Below are positions 25,376 to 33,102 of a stretch of DNA of 64,000 nucleotides, one piece after another. The notes under the pieces were generated by a model. It was not told the DNA's origin and did not search any database. It saw only the letters and a program-made list of their open reading frames with translations. Both the position numbers and the translations under genes were made by a program. Source of the stretch: Bacteroidales bacterium. GTDB taxonomy: Bacteria; Bacteroidota; Bacteroidia; Bacteroidales; FEN-979. The stretch is from positions 159,347 to 223,346 of the forward strand of contig JAUXWT010000071.1 of NCBI GenBank assembly GCA_030681475.1, in the 5' to 3' direction. How positions within the stretch are numbered: position 1 is the first letter of the stretch; every line of letters begins with the position of its first letter.

Positions 25376-25954
25376 ATGGAAAAAGAATATTTCGCCCATG
25401 AATCGGCCGTCATAGATGAGGGTTGCAAAATTGGAAAAGGGACTAAAATATGGCATTTTACTCATGTAATGAAAGGGTGTGTCATTGGAGAAAACTGCAA
25501 TCTGGGACAAAATGTGGTGATCTCACACGAGGTCGTGCTGGGCAGGAATGTGAAGGTACAGAACAATGTTTCGATCTATACCGGAGTCATTTGCGAAGAT
25601 GATGTCTTTCTGGGGCCATCGATGGTTTTTACCAATGTTATAAATCCGCGAAGTCACGTTCTAAGGCGGGATCAATTCCAGTCAACGCCGGTCCGACGCG
25701 GCGCTTCCATAGGCGCCAATGCAACGATCGTTTGCGGCAATGAAATTGGCGAATTCGCCTTTATCGGCGCGGGAGCTGTTGTCACAAAAAATGTTCCTGC
25801 CTTTGCGCTGATCATAGGCAATCCCGGACGTCATGTTGGCTGGATGAGTGAGTACGGCCATCGTTTGCATTTTGACGAGAAAGGAATTGCCATCTGTCCT
25901 GAAAGTCAGGATAAATATGAACTCACCAAGGACGGAAAAGTCATTAAATTTTGA
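25376..25954 (+). CDS. wbpD: UDP-2-acetamido-3-amino-2,3-dideoxyglucuronate N-acetyltransferase (WbpD type)
   Basis: 192 residues built of left-handed beta-helix hexapeptide repeats (IGKGTKIWHFTHV, IGENCNLGQNVVIS, LGRNVKVQNNVSIY). The sequence continues with GPSMVFTNVINPRS, GANATIVCGNEIGEFAFIGAGAV and NPGRHVGWMSEYG, all characteristic of WbpD. It acetylates the 3-amino group using acetyl-CoA, giving UDP-2,3-diacetamido-2,3-dideoxyglucuronate. Confidence 0.9.
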   Translation: MEKEYFAHESAVIDEGCKIGKGTKIWHFTHVMKGCVIGENCNLGQNVVISHEVVLGRNVKVQNNVSIYTGVICEDDVFLGPSMVFTNVINPRSHVLRRDQFQSTPVRRGASIGANATIVCGNEIGEFAFIGAGAVVTKNVPAFALIIGNPGRHVGWMSEYGHRLHFDEKGIAICPESQDKYELTKDGKVIKF

Positions 25955-25963
25955 GAATTTCGC

Positions 25964-26953
25964 ATGACAGAAAACCATAAACCCCTGAATTTTGCTTTGA
26001 TCGGCGCTGCCGGCTACATCGCTCCACGACATATGAAGGCAATCAAAGATACAGGGAACCAACTCGTATGTGCGCTTGATCCATATGACGGTGTAGGCAT
26101 CATTGACAGTTACTTTCCAAACGCCGATTTTTTCATCGAACCGGAACGGTTCGACCGGCACCTTGATAAGTTACGCCGTTCAGCCATCTCGGAAAATAAG
26201 GATGATAACAGGAAGGTGGATTATGTGAGCATCTGTTCCCCAAACTATATGCACGATTCGCATATCCGTCTGGCTTTACGCAACGATGCCCATGCCATTT
26301 GCGAAAAACCCATCGTGCTGAATCCATGGAACCTTGATGCACTGTATGAAATAGAAAATGAGACCGGTAAGAAAGTATATACTATTTTGCAACTCAGGCT
26401 TCATCCCGCGATCAAGACGTTGCGAAACCAGATTCAGAACGGGCCAAAGGATAAAATCTATGACCTCGACCTTACCTACATCACCTCAAGAGGAAAGTGG
26501 TATGCCCGCTCCTGGAAAGGGGATAAATCGAAATCAGGAGGTATTGCAACAAACATCGGAGTGCATTTTTTCGATATGCTAACCTGGGTATTCGGTGATG
26601 TAAAAGAAAATATTGTTCACGTACTTTCCGAAAACAGATCGGCTGGTTTGCTGAAACTCGAAAGCGCCAATATCCGTTGGTTTCTCAGCCTTGCCGTGAA
26701 TGATATCCCTGAGGATATACTTAATAAAGGGATAAGAACTTATCGGTCGCTGATCATGGATGACCAAAATATAGAGTTCAGCGATGGATTCACCGACCTT
26801 CACACGGAAGTTTATCGTGAAATAATAGCAGGCCGTGGATTTGGCCTTCTGGATGCAAAAAAGAGCATCAATATTGTTTATCATATTAGAAATAATCAAC
26901 CTGTAGGGTTACAAGGGGATTATCATCCGATGTTAAAGACATTGAATATTTAA
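25964..26953 (+). CDS. wbpB: UDP-N-acetyl-2-amino-2-deoxyglucuronate 3-dehydrogenase (WbpB type)
   Basis: 329 residues, Gfo/Idh/MocA fold. NAD-binding start FALIGAAGYIAPRHMKAIKD, then VDYVSICSPNYMHDSHI, the ICEKPIVL signature with its catalytic Lys, LDLTYITSRGKWYARSWKG and GGIATNIGVHFFDMLTWVFG. These segments follow WbpB rather than generic oxidoreductases. It oxidises carbon 3 of UDP-GlcNAcA, with the hydride handed to 2-oxoglutarate in the known system. The preceding enzyme, UDP-GlcNAc 6-dehydrogenase (WbpA), is not in the window. Confidence 0.9.
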   Translation: MTENHKPLNFALIGAAGYIAPRHMKAIKDTGNQLVCALDPYDGVGIIDSYFPNADFFIEPERFDRHLDKLRRSAISENKDDNRKVDYVSICSPNYMHDSHIRLALRNDAHAICEKPIVLNPWNLDALYEIENETGKKVYTILQLRLHPAIKTLRNQIQNGPKDKIYDLDLTYITSRGKWYARSWKGDKSKSGGIATNIGVHFFDMLTWVFGDVKENIVHVLSENRSAGLLKLESANIRWFLSLAVNDIPEDILNKGIRTYRSLIMDDQNIEFSDGFTDLHTEVYREIIAGRGFGLLDAKKSINIVYHIRNNQPVGLQGDYHPMLKTLNI

Positions 26954-26963
26954 ACGACTCTTT

Positions 26964-28031
26964 ATGAAGATATTAGTTACCGGAGGAACTGGTTATATCG
27001 GGTCGCACACTGTTGTTGAACTTCAGTCGATTGGATTTGAAGTTATCATTGTCGATAATCTTTCCAACTCATCCATTGATGTGCTCGATAATATTTCTAA
27101 AATATCCAGAAAGAGACCGCTTTTTGAAAAATTTGATTTGACTGATAGCGAGAAAACGAGTGCCTTTTTCAAATTACATGGCGACATCAGGGCGATCATT
27201 CATTTTGCAGCTTTCAAGTCTGTTGGTGAATCTGTTATGGATCCTTTAAAGTATTACGGTAACAATTTGTCCTCCCTGATTAATGTTTTACAGGGAATGA
27301 TCGATAACAACATCCGCGACATTGTTTTTTCATCCTCGTGCACAGTTTACGGGCAACCCGATGTGCTTCCCGTACGGGAGGATACTCCGGTTCAAAAGGC
27401 AGTCTCCCCATATGGTAACACAAAGCAGATTTGCGAAGAGATCATTACCGATAGTTGCAACAGCAATGAAATCCGGGGCATCCTTCTGAGATATTTTAAC
27501 CCGATTGGTGCGCATGAAACAGCTTTGATCGGCGAACTTCCCTTGGGAACGCCTGATTGCCTGATGCCATATATCACGCAGACTGCAATAGGGAGACGTC
27601 CGTTTTTAAGGGTTTGGGGCAATGACTATGATACTCCTGATGGCACGGCTATCCGCGATTATATTCATGTGGTTGATCTGGCAAAAGCCCATGTTATTGC
27701 AGTAGAGAGGCTCATTCATGAAAAATGCATAAAAAATGTAGAGGTATTTAACCTTGGAACAGGAAATGGTTTTTCTGTTATAGAGGTTATCAAATCGTTT
27801 GAGTCTACGTCGGGTGTGAAATTAAATTTTGAAACCAGGGAACGACGGCCCGGCGATATCGTAAAAATTTGGGCCGATACCAGTTTAGCGAATAAGGAGT
27901 TGGGATGGGAAGCCGAAAAAACACTGGATGATATGACGTTGTCCGCATGGAAATGGGAGTTGGCATTGAAGAATCGGAAACTGCGAAATGGCGAAATAGT
28001 GAAACAGCAAAACAGCAGGATGACGAAATAG
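26964..28031 (+). CDS. galE: UDP-glucose 4-epimerase, with a repeat-encoded C-terminal tail
   Basis: 355 residues, extended SDR family. NAD motif TGGTGYIGSH, IIHFAAFKSVGESV, the catalytic Ser in SSSCTVYG, the YxxxK in SPYGNTKQICEE and the late NLGTGNGFSVIEVI segment all fit GalE. It interconverts UDP-Glc/UDP-Gal, or the N-acetyl forms. The last 18 or so residues (from KLRNGEIVKQQNSRMTK) are encoded by a degenerate octamer array that also supplies the stop codon, so the tail lies outside the enzyme fold and was probably added when the array invaded or expanded. Ten bases separate it from wbpB. Confidence 0.92.
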   Translation: MKILVTGGTGYIGSHTVVELQSIGFEVIIVDNLSNSSIDVLDNISKISRKRPLFEKFDLTDSEKTSAFFKLHGDIRAIIHFAAFKSVGESVMDPLKYYGNNLSSLINVLQGMIDNNIRDIVFSSSCTVYGQPDVLPVREDTPVQKAVSPYGNTKQICEEIITDSCNSNEIRGILLRYFNPIGAHETALIGELPLGTPDCLMPYITQTAIGRRPFLRVWGNDYDTPDGTAIRDYIHVVDLAKAHVIAVERLIHEKCIKNVEVFNLGTGNGFSVIEVIKSFESTSGVKLNFETRERRPGDIVKIWADTSLANKELGWEAEKTLDDMTLSAWKWELALKNRKLRNGEIVKQQNSRMTK

Positions 28032-28041
28032 CGAAATGCTG
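27978..28041 (+). repeat. Octamer tandem repeat (AAATAGCG family), 8 units, over the galE stop
   Basis: Units in order: AAACTGCG, AAATGGCG, AAATAGTG, AAACAGCA, AAACAGCA, GGATGACG, AAATAGCG, AAATGCTG. The galE stop TAG is inside the seventh unit. Decay is greater inside the coding part than in the arrays at 16591 and 30089. Confidence 0.85.
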
Positions 28042-28083
28042 ATAGAAAGAATATAAACAGGGTCATTAAACAAAATTGAAATT

Positions 28084-29133
28084 ATGAAAACTATTTTAAT
28101 CACCGGAGGAGCTGGATTTATAGGCTCTCATGTTGTGCGCAGGTTTGTAAAAAAATATCCCAATTATAAAATTGTGAACCTCGACACCCTTACCTATGCA
28201 GGCAACCTCGCCAATCTGCGCGATATCGAGAAGGAACCTAATTATGAATTCGTAAAAGCAGATATAACCGACGGCGAACTGATGAAGACAATTTTTAATA
28301 AATATTGTTTCGACGGCGTGATCCACCTCGCTGCCGAATCGCACGTTGACCGCTCCATCAGCAGCCCAATGGAATTTATTTTCACCAACATTGTCGGAAC
28401 AGTGAACCTGCTTAATGCAGCCCGTGAAATCTGGAAAGAGTTCACCGATAAGCGATTCTATCATATTTCCACTGATGAGGTTTATGGTTCACTGGGAGCA
28501 ACCGGTTTTTTCTATGAGGATACCGCTTACGATCCCCGGAGCCCCTATTCTGCTTCAAAGGCAAGTTCCGACCACCTTGTCAGGGCCTATCATCATACAT
28601 ATGGCCTCCCGATTGTAATCTCCAACTGCTCAAATAACTATGGTCCTTTTCAGTTTCCTGAAAAGTTGATTCCATTGGCTATACACAACATCAAAAACAA
28701 TAAACCGGTCCCGGTGTACGGAAAAGGTGAAAATATCCGCGACTGGTTGTTTGTAGAAGACCATGCAAATGCCATCGACCTGATCTACCATGAGGGAAGA
28801 ATAGCTGAAACCTACAATATTGGCGGGCACAATGAATGGAAAAACATTGACCTGATCCACTTGCTGATCGAGATCATGGACAAGAAGCTGAACCGGTCGG
28901 CAGGTGCTTCTTTAAGCCTCATCACCTACGTAAAAGACCGTGCCGGACATGATCTGCGTTATGCCATTGATTCAGGAAAAATTCAGGAAGCGTTGGGATG
29001 GAAACCCAGCCTGCAATTTGCCGAAGGGCTTGAAAAAACCGTTGAATGGTATCTTGCCAACGAAGAGTGGATGAATAATGTCACATCAGGAGATTATCAG
29101 AAATATTACGATGATCAGTATGTAAAACGATAA
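28084..29133 (+). CDS. rfbB: dTDP-glucose 4,6-dehydratase
   Basis: 349 residues, extended SDR. ITGGAGFIGSHVVR, then LDTLTYAGNLANL, HLAAESHVDRSI, the STDEVYGSLG motif carrying the catalytic Thr-Asp-Glu, SPYSASKASSDHLVRAYHHTYG with Tyr and Lys, and NNYGPFQFPEKLIPL are all RfbB signatures. It makes dTDP-4-keto-6-deoxyglucose for rhamnose or amino-sugar synthesis. The usual partners rfbA, rfbC and rfbD are not adjacent. It follows galE after 52 bases that include the end of the octamer array. Confidence 0.94.
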   Translation: MKTILITGGAGFIGSHVVRRFVKKYPNYKIVNLDTLTYAGNLANLRDIEKEPNYEFVKADITDGELMKTIFNKYCFDGVIHLAAESHVDRSISSPMEFIFTNIVGTVNLLNAAREIWKEFTDKRFYHISTDEVYGSLGATGFFYEDTAYDPRSPYSASKASSDHLVRAYHHTYGLPIVISNCSNNYGPFQFPEKLIPLAIHNIKNNKPVPVYGKGENIRDWLFVEDHANAIDLIYHEGRIAETYNIGGHNEWKNIDLIHLLIEIMDKKLNRSAGASLSLITYVKDRAGHDLRYAIDSGKIQEALGWKPSLQFAEGLEKTVEWYLANEEWMNNVTSGDYQKYYDDQYVKR

Positions 29134-29152
29134 CCTTGGTACGTCCTGCACT

Positions 29153-29196
29153 GACGTCCGGCCGGTCGTCCCGCACGGGCGTCCGGTCGGACGCCC
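29153..29196. terminator. GC-rich double hairpin between rfbB and fabD
   Basis: Two adjacent inverted repeats: GACGTCCG/CGGTCGTC at 29153-29170 (one mismatch) and GGGCGTCCG/CGGACGCCC at 29177-29196. The 60-base gap is far richer in G and C than its surroundings. No U tract follows. It could be a bidirectional terminator or a REP-like element. Confidence 0.5.
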
Positions 29197-29201
29197 CAAC
29201 A

Positions 29202-30077
29202 TTACGCCCCCGAAACTATTACATCTTTTCCGATTTTTGTGATCAGTCCCTGCAATACATTTCCGGGGCCAACTTCAACAAAATTGTCAGCGCCATCGGC
29301 GATCATATGTTGCACGATCTGAGTCCACAGCACCGGTGCCGTCAGCTGATCAATGAGGTTTTGCTTTATCCGGGCAGGATCTGTAACGCGCTGGGCGGTG
29401 GCATTCTGGTATATCGGACAAATGGGGTTTTTTACTGTTGTTGCGTCGATGGCTTCAGCAAGTTCCACGCGTGCCGGTTCCATCAGAGGTGAGTGAAATG
29501 CGCCGCCTACCTTGAGTGGTAACGCCCTTCGTGCACCGGCAGCTTTGAGTTGCTCGCAGGCAATTTCAATGCCTTTCATGCTGCCTGATATGACAAGTTG
29601 TCCGGGACTGTTGTAATTGGCAGGAACCACTATTTCTTCAATGGATTTACAGATCTCTTGCACTTTTTCATCATCAAGTCCCAGGATAGCGGCCATGGTA
29701 GATGGTTCCTTTTCACAGGCCTTCTGCATAGCCCGGGCCCGGGCTGAAACCAGTCGGAGTCCGTCCTCAAAGGAGAGCGCCTTATTGGCGACAAGCGCCG
29801 AAAATTCGCCAAGTGAATGACCTGCGACCATATCCGGTTTAAAATCCCCGCCAAGCGTGGCAGCAAGGATCACCGAGTGCAAGAAAATAGCAGGTTGGGT
29901 CACCTTTGTTTGTCGCAGGTCCTCATCAGTTCCTCCAAACATCAGGTCGGTGATTCGAAATCGGAGGATTTCGTTGGCTTGCTCGAACATCTCTTTAGCC
30001 AGTTGGGACTTGTCATACAAATCCTTACCCATACCCACAAATTGAGCCCCTTGCCCCGGAAATACATATGCCTTCAT
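29202..30077 (-). CDS. fabD: Malonyl-CoA:ACP transacylase
   Basis: 291 residues. FPGQGAQFVGMG at the N-terminus, the nucleophilic Ser in GHSLGEFSAL near residue 92, Arg in LVSARARAMQKAC, the catalytic His in GGAFHSPLMEPA near 200 and the final VEVGPGNVLQGL. It loads malonate onto acyl carrier protein for fatty-acid synthesis. The octamer array lies 11 bases upstream of its ATG and takes up the place of a normal leader, so it is probably read through from the BI-1 gene. Confidence 0.93.
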   Translation of the reverse strand: MKAYVFPGQGAQFVGMGKDLYDKSQLAKEMFEQANEILRFRITDLMFGGTDEDLRQTKVTQPAIFLHSVILAATLGGDFKPDMVAGHSLGEFSALVANKALSFEDGLRLVSARARAMQKACEKEPSTMAAILGLDDEKVQEICKSIEEIVVPANYNSPGQLVISGSMKGIEIACEQLKAAGARRALPLKVGGAFHSPLMEPARVELAEAIDATTVKNPICPIYQNATAQRVTDPARIKQNLIDQLTAPVLWTQIVQHMIADGADNFVEVGPGNVLQGLITKIGKDVIVSGA

Positions 30078-30088
30078 AATTTCAATTT

Positions 30089-30144
30089 CACTATTTCACT
30101 ATTTCACTATTTCGCTATTTCGCTATTTCGCTATTTCGCTATTT
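30089..30144 (-). repeat. Octamer tandem repeat (AAATAGCG family), 7 units, at the BI-1 stop
   Basis: Read on the minus strand: four AAATAGCG then three AAATAGTG units, with a further degenerate unit towards fabD. The array begins inside the TAA stop of the BI-1 gene (30143-30145). It is the cleanest of the three arrays of this family, and like them reads AAATAGCG on the sense strand of the gene it follows. Confidence 0.93.
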
Positions 30145-30880
30145 ACTTCCTGTCTCCCAAAAACCTCAGAAGAAACAAAAACAGGTTGATAAAATCAAGA
30201 TAGAGCGTGAGCGCTCCGAGTATACTGAGTTTTTTTACATCTGCCTCGCCCTGTTCGCCGGTTCCGGCGCCGATTCTTTTCAAACGCTGCACATCATAGG
30301 CAGTTAATCCTGTAAAGATCAAAACACCAATGATGCTGATAATATAATCCATCGTGCCGCTGTTGAGGAAAAAATTCACAACCATGGCTACCACCAGTCC
30401 AACCAGCCCCATCATCATCAGCGATCCGAATTTGGTAAGGTCGGTTTTCGTCGTATAACCGGTAAATGCCATGATGCCAAACATCGCTGCTGTTATGGCA
30501 AATGTCTTGTAAACCGATGCTAAAGTATAGACCAATAAAATGAAACTCAGGCTCATTCCCATCAGCACCGAAAAGGAGATGAACAGAAGTGTCAAAATGG
30601 CAGGTGACAACCGTTGAAATCCCAATGACATCAGTAATACAAATCCTAATGGCGCCAGCATGACAATCCAGCCGAGCATGGTCATGCCGCCGGTTTCAAC
30701 ATTTCTCAAACTACTGATCAGCGATTCAGAAGAGCTGAACCAGTAAGCCGTAACTGCCGTTACGAACATGGCCAGCGTCATCCACCCAAACACCTGTGTC
30801 ATAAACGATTTTGCAACAGTTACATCCTGTGTGCCCTGCTGCGCTGTGAAAAACCCACGGTTTCCTGATTGTTCAATCAT
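30143..30880 (-). CDS. Bax inhibitor-1/YccA family membrane protein
   Basis: 245 residues with seven predicted transmembrane helices. The start has the family layout QDVTVAKSFMTQVFGWMTLAM, and the C-terminal part has FTGLTAYDVQRLKRIG, a hallmark containing an Asp of the pH-sensing pair, followed by ALTLYLDFINLFLFLLRFLG. Homologues act as calcium leak channels or modulate membrane proteases; the role here is not known. A good Shine-Dalgarno (GGAGG, 30893-30889, 8 bases from the ATG) is present, which is rare in this window. Confidence 0.9.
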   Translation of the reverse strand: MIEQSGNRGFFTAQQGTQDVTVAKSFMTQVFGWMTLAMFVTAVTAYWFSSSESLISSLRNVETGGMTMLGWIVMLAPLGFVLLMSLGFQRLSPAILTLLFISFSVLMGMSLSFILLVYTLASVYKTFAITAAMFGIMAFTGYTTKTDLTKFGSLMMMGLVGLVVAMVVNFFLNSGTMDYIISIIGVLIFTGLTAYDVQRLKRIGAGTGEQGEADVKKLSILGALTLYLDFINLFLFLLRFLGDRK

Positions 30881-30920
30881 ATATCAATCCTCCATTTTTA
30901 AATTTAACTTTTCTTTTTTA

Positions 30921-30974
30921 CCTGCATTGTTTTCATTGCCTACATTGTTTTCATTGCTTGCATTGATTTCATCA
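30921..30974 (-). repeat. 18-base tandem repeat, 3 units, ending on the folE stop codon
   Basis: Top-strand units CCTGCATTGTTTTCATTG (30921), CCTACATTGTTTTCATTG (30939) and CTTGCATTGATTTCATCA (30957). The last three bases of the third unit are the folE stop codon on the minus strand. The array fills the gap to the BI-1 gene. Confidence 0.85.
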
Positions 30975-31586
30975 ATGTAACTTTGTGCTGATCAGATGCA
31001 GAAATTCAGCCCGGGTTTTATCCCGTTCAAACGCACCCACGAAATCGGATGTCGTTGTGACAGAATTTTGCTTCTGAACGCCGCGCATCGACATACACAA
31101 ATGTTGTGCCTCAATTACAACTGCCACGCCAAGGGGTTTCAGGGTGTCGTTGATGGCATCTTTTATTTGCATGGTAAGTCGTTCCTGAACCTGCAACCGG
31201 CGTGCATAGATATCGACCACTCTGGCAATTTTGCTTAACCCCGTGATATATTTATCCGGAATATAGGCGACATGGGCCTTTCCGATAAATGGAACCATGT
31301 GGTGTTCGCAAAGAGAGTAAATTTCAATGTCCTTCACAATAACCATCTCGCGGTAATTTTCTCTGAACTTTGCCGAACTCAGAATTTCCTTTGGATCCAG
31401 CGCATAGCCTTGCGTAAGGAATTGGATGGCTTTTGCAACACGCAACGGTGTCTTCTCAAGGCCTTCCCTGCCCGGGTTTTCCCCGATCAGGCGGAGTATC
31501 TCCTTATAATGCATTGCCAACTCTTCAGTGGTTTTTTGATCAAACTCCTCGAGTTTTTCGTAATTAAGCTTTCTTTTAGTTGCCAT
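30972..31586 (-). CDS. folE: GTP cyclohydrolase I
   Basis: 204 residues. Zinc ligands in [21 protein letters not shown] and in [12 protein letters not shown], plus [20 protein letters not shown] and GVAVVIEA, are the family core. The enzyme converts GTP to dihydroneopterin triphosphate, the substrate for folate and for both PTPS homologues in this window. It starts 18 bases after the PTPS gene, so the two are co-transcribed. Confidence 0.95.
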   Translation of the reverse strand: MATKRKLNYEKLEEFDQKTTEELAMHYKEILRLIGENPGREGLEKTPLRVAKAIQFLTQGYALDPKEILSSAKFRENYREMVIVKDIEIYSLCEHHMVPFIGKAHVAYIPDKYITGLSKIARVVDIYARRLQVQERLTMQIKDAINDTLKPLGVAVVIEAQHLCMSMRGVQKQNSVTTTSDFVGAFERDKTRAEFLHLISTKLH

Positions 31587-31604
31587 AATATTCTGTCTTC
31601 CAAA

Positions 31605-32018
31605 TCATTCACCGTAATATTCAATGATGTTATTTTCCGATTGTTCAAGGCGCACACAGTGCAAAGTTCCGCCAAATCTGCTGATATCACCCGCAAGTTC
31701 ATTCCAGATTCCAATGGCAACATTTTCACTGGTCGGAACTTTTCCTTGTAAAAAATCAACCTCAAGGTTTAAATTCTTATGATCGATCTTTTTCAGGATC
31801 TTCTCATCAATCAGTTTACTCACATGGCGAAGATGAATGACTAGTCCGGTCTTCGGATCGGGTTCGCCTTTGATCGTGATAAAAAGTATATAATTATGAC
31901 CGTGCCAGTTTGGATTCGAACATTTACCAAAAACCTCGAAATTCTCTTCATCAGAAAATTCTGGAATGAAAAGGCGGTGTGCAGCGCTGAAATGTTCCCG
32001 GCGTATGATAAATGTCAT
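31605..32018 (-). CDS. 6-pyruvoyl-tetrahydropterin synthase homologue of eukaryote-like subtype
   Basis: 137 residues. Zinc ligands FSAAH and HGH, with the catalytic Cys in FGKCSNPNWHGHNY: the CxNPNxHGHNY spacing is that of animal PTPS, not of QueD (CKNVHGH at 16641). The similarity continues in SDEEN before the Cys, DPKTGLV, IDHKNLNLEVDF with the catalytic Asp-His, PTSENVAIGIW and a terminal ENNIIEYYGE. In animals this enzyme makes 6-pyruvoyl-tetrahydropterin on the way to tetrahydrobiopterin. Co-transcription with folE fits a dedicated pterin pathway, but the product has not been determined and 6-carboxytetrahydropterin remains possible. Confidence 0.82.
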   Translation of the reverse strand: MTFIIRREHFSAAHRLFIPEFSDEENFEVFGKCSNPNWHGHNYILFITIKGEPDPKTGLVIHLRHVSKLIDEKILKKIDHKNLNLEVDFLQGKVPTSENVAIGIWNELAGDISRFGGTLHCVRLEQSENNIIEYYGE

Positions 32019-32035
32019 GACGATAGAATTAGAAA

Positions 32036-32043
32036 CAAAAGTA
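32036..32043 (-). promoter_or_regulatory. -7 element of the PTPS-folE unit
   Basis: TACTTTTG on the minus strand, 17 bases before the PTPS ATG. It matches TAnnTTTG; no -33 element was recognised. Confidence 0.4.
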
Positions 32044-32053
32044 CGCTTTTTTA

Positions 32054-32455
32054 TTAAACCTTATGGTCGGGGGTGGAAGGCTTGGTGTATTTGATGATGC
32101 TGACCGCTTCGAAAATAGTATAACACAGGTAGAGGATGAAAAAGCCAAGCATGAACGGGATCGCATCGCTGCGCCTGACAAATGCATAGATGATCATAAC
32201 ACCGGCATAAAGAAACAATTTGATTATGATGGTCAGCAGGAACGTATTGACAAATTTCATGAATCTTTTATGGGTTGACAAAAGCAGGTAATAAAACGAC
32301 AGGAGCGAGGAGGCGATAAAAAAGACAAAGAGAAATGGTATTGCCGGCGATAAAAATGTTTCCGGGAGCAGAAAACTCATGATCAATGTCAATGACACAA
32401 GGATTGCAGAAAAGGTTAGAAGTTGCCTGAGATAATTGATATATCCTGATTTCAT
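32054..32455 (-). CDS. Small four-helix membrane protein of the atp-leader type
   Basis: 133 residues with four hydrophobic segments (LLTFSAILVSLTLIMSFLL, IPFLFVFFIASSLLSFYYLLL, FLLTIIIKLFLYAGVMIIYAF, FMLGFFILYLCYTIFEAVSII). No enzyme motif. In many Bacteroidota a protein of this size and topology lies between an AtpZ-like gene and atpB. Here AtpZ is its upstream neighbour, but no atpB follows. A role in F-type ATPase assembly or ion supply is inferred only from that context. Confidence 0.65.
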   Translation of the reverse strand: MKSGYINYLRQLLTFSAILVSLTLIMSFLLPETFLSPAIPFLFVFFIASSLLSFYYLLLSTHKRFMKFVNTFLLTIIIKLFLYAGVMIIYAFVRRSDAIPFMLGFFILYLCYTIFEAVSIIKYTKPSTPDHKV

Positions 32456-32492
32456 TGCACAAACATAGGTAATAATTGAAAAACAGGCATGG

Positions 32493-32702
32493 TTACTTGC
32501 GTAAAAGGTCTTTCGTTACAAAATAGATGGAAAGGCCAACAGAAACTATGGACAGGATTACGGTAAGGATTGGTTTTGTATTCAGCCATTGGTCGAGTTT
32601 GAAGCCGGCAAAAACCCCCAAAAGAATGATCGCCAGCATCTGAATGGCCATGCTTGAATAACGGGCATAGTCTTTAAGACTTTTCTGCGGGTCGGTTTTC
32701 AT
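32493..32702 (-). CDS. AtpZ/AtpI-family small membrane protein
   Basis: 69 residues with two transmembrane helices: MAIQMLAIILLGVFAGFKLDQWL and ILTVILSIVSVGLSIYFVTKDL. The G-x-KLDxWL pattern is that of AtpZ (ATPase_gene1), an accessory protein of F-type ATPases. The gene overlaps the 3' end of the bactofilin gene by 29 bases. The F-type ATPase genes that normally follow are absent from the window. Confidence 0.78.
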   Translation of the reverse strand: MKTDPQKSLKDYARYSSMAIQMLAIILLGVFAGFKLDQWLNTKPILTVILSIVSVGLSIYFVTKDLLRK

Positions 32703-33078
32703 TTGATGTTGGGGGTAACTTACTCTCTTTTGGGCCGGGTTGTTCCATGCTGCATGTCCCCGAAAATTTAGCCCCTGGCTCGATTGCCAGTTTCCCGGTT
32801 GTAATATCCCCGCTGAAACGCGTAGTTTCCTTTAGGGTCAGGAGTTCGGTTACCCTGACTGTTGCAGTAACTTCGCCTGAAAAATCAGCATTCTGACATT
32901 GTATCTCGCCTTCAATTTTACCGGTAGGCCCTACAACGATTTTCCCTTTGCAATGAATCGTACCGTTGAGTGTTCCGTCGATCCGGAAATCACCATTGAC
33001 ATGAATTTCACCTTTCACAACTGCACCTGGTCCCAGGATGTTGATGGTTGGCCTTTCTGGTTCTCTGATCTTAGACAT
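32674..33078 (-). CDS. Bactofilin (polymer-forming cytoskeletal protein)
   Basis: 134 residues from the ATG at 33078; a start at 33096 would fall inside the promoter box at 33094-33101. The central right-handed beta-helix is recognisable by regularly spaced Gly and hydrophobic residues (GPGAVVKGEIHVNGDFRIDGTLNGTI, VGPTGKIEGEI, FSGEVTATV, FSGDITTGKLAIEPGAKFSGT). The C-terminal tail is short and Pro/Glu-rich. Bactofilins polymerise on the inner face of the membrane and position envelope machinery. The neighbouring M23 peptidase at 36024 is of interest, because bactofilin/M23 pairs shape cells in other phyla. Confidence 0.87.
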   Translation of the reverse strand: MSKIREPERPTINILGPGAVVKGEIHVNGDFRIDGTLNGTIHCKGKIVVGPTGKIEGEIQCQNADFSGEVTATVRVTELLTLKETTRFSGDITTGKLAIEPGAKFSGTCSMEQPGPKESKLPPTSNENRPAEKS

Positions 33079-33093
33079 AAAAACTGATTTAAA

Positions 33094-33101
33094 CAAAGGT
33101 A
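33094..33101 (-). promoter_or_regulatory. -7 element of the bactofilin-AtpZ unit
   Basis: TACCTTTG on the minus strand, directly after the sprE stop codon and 15 bases before the bactofilin ATG. No clear -33 element. Confidence 0.4.
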
Positions 33102-33102
33102 C

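Noticed and set aside
32054-32702. Start of an F-type ATP synthase operon
   Set aside because: Only AtpZ-like and one small membrane gene are present; the next gene is a pterin enzyme with its own promoter.
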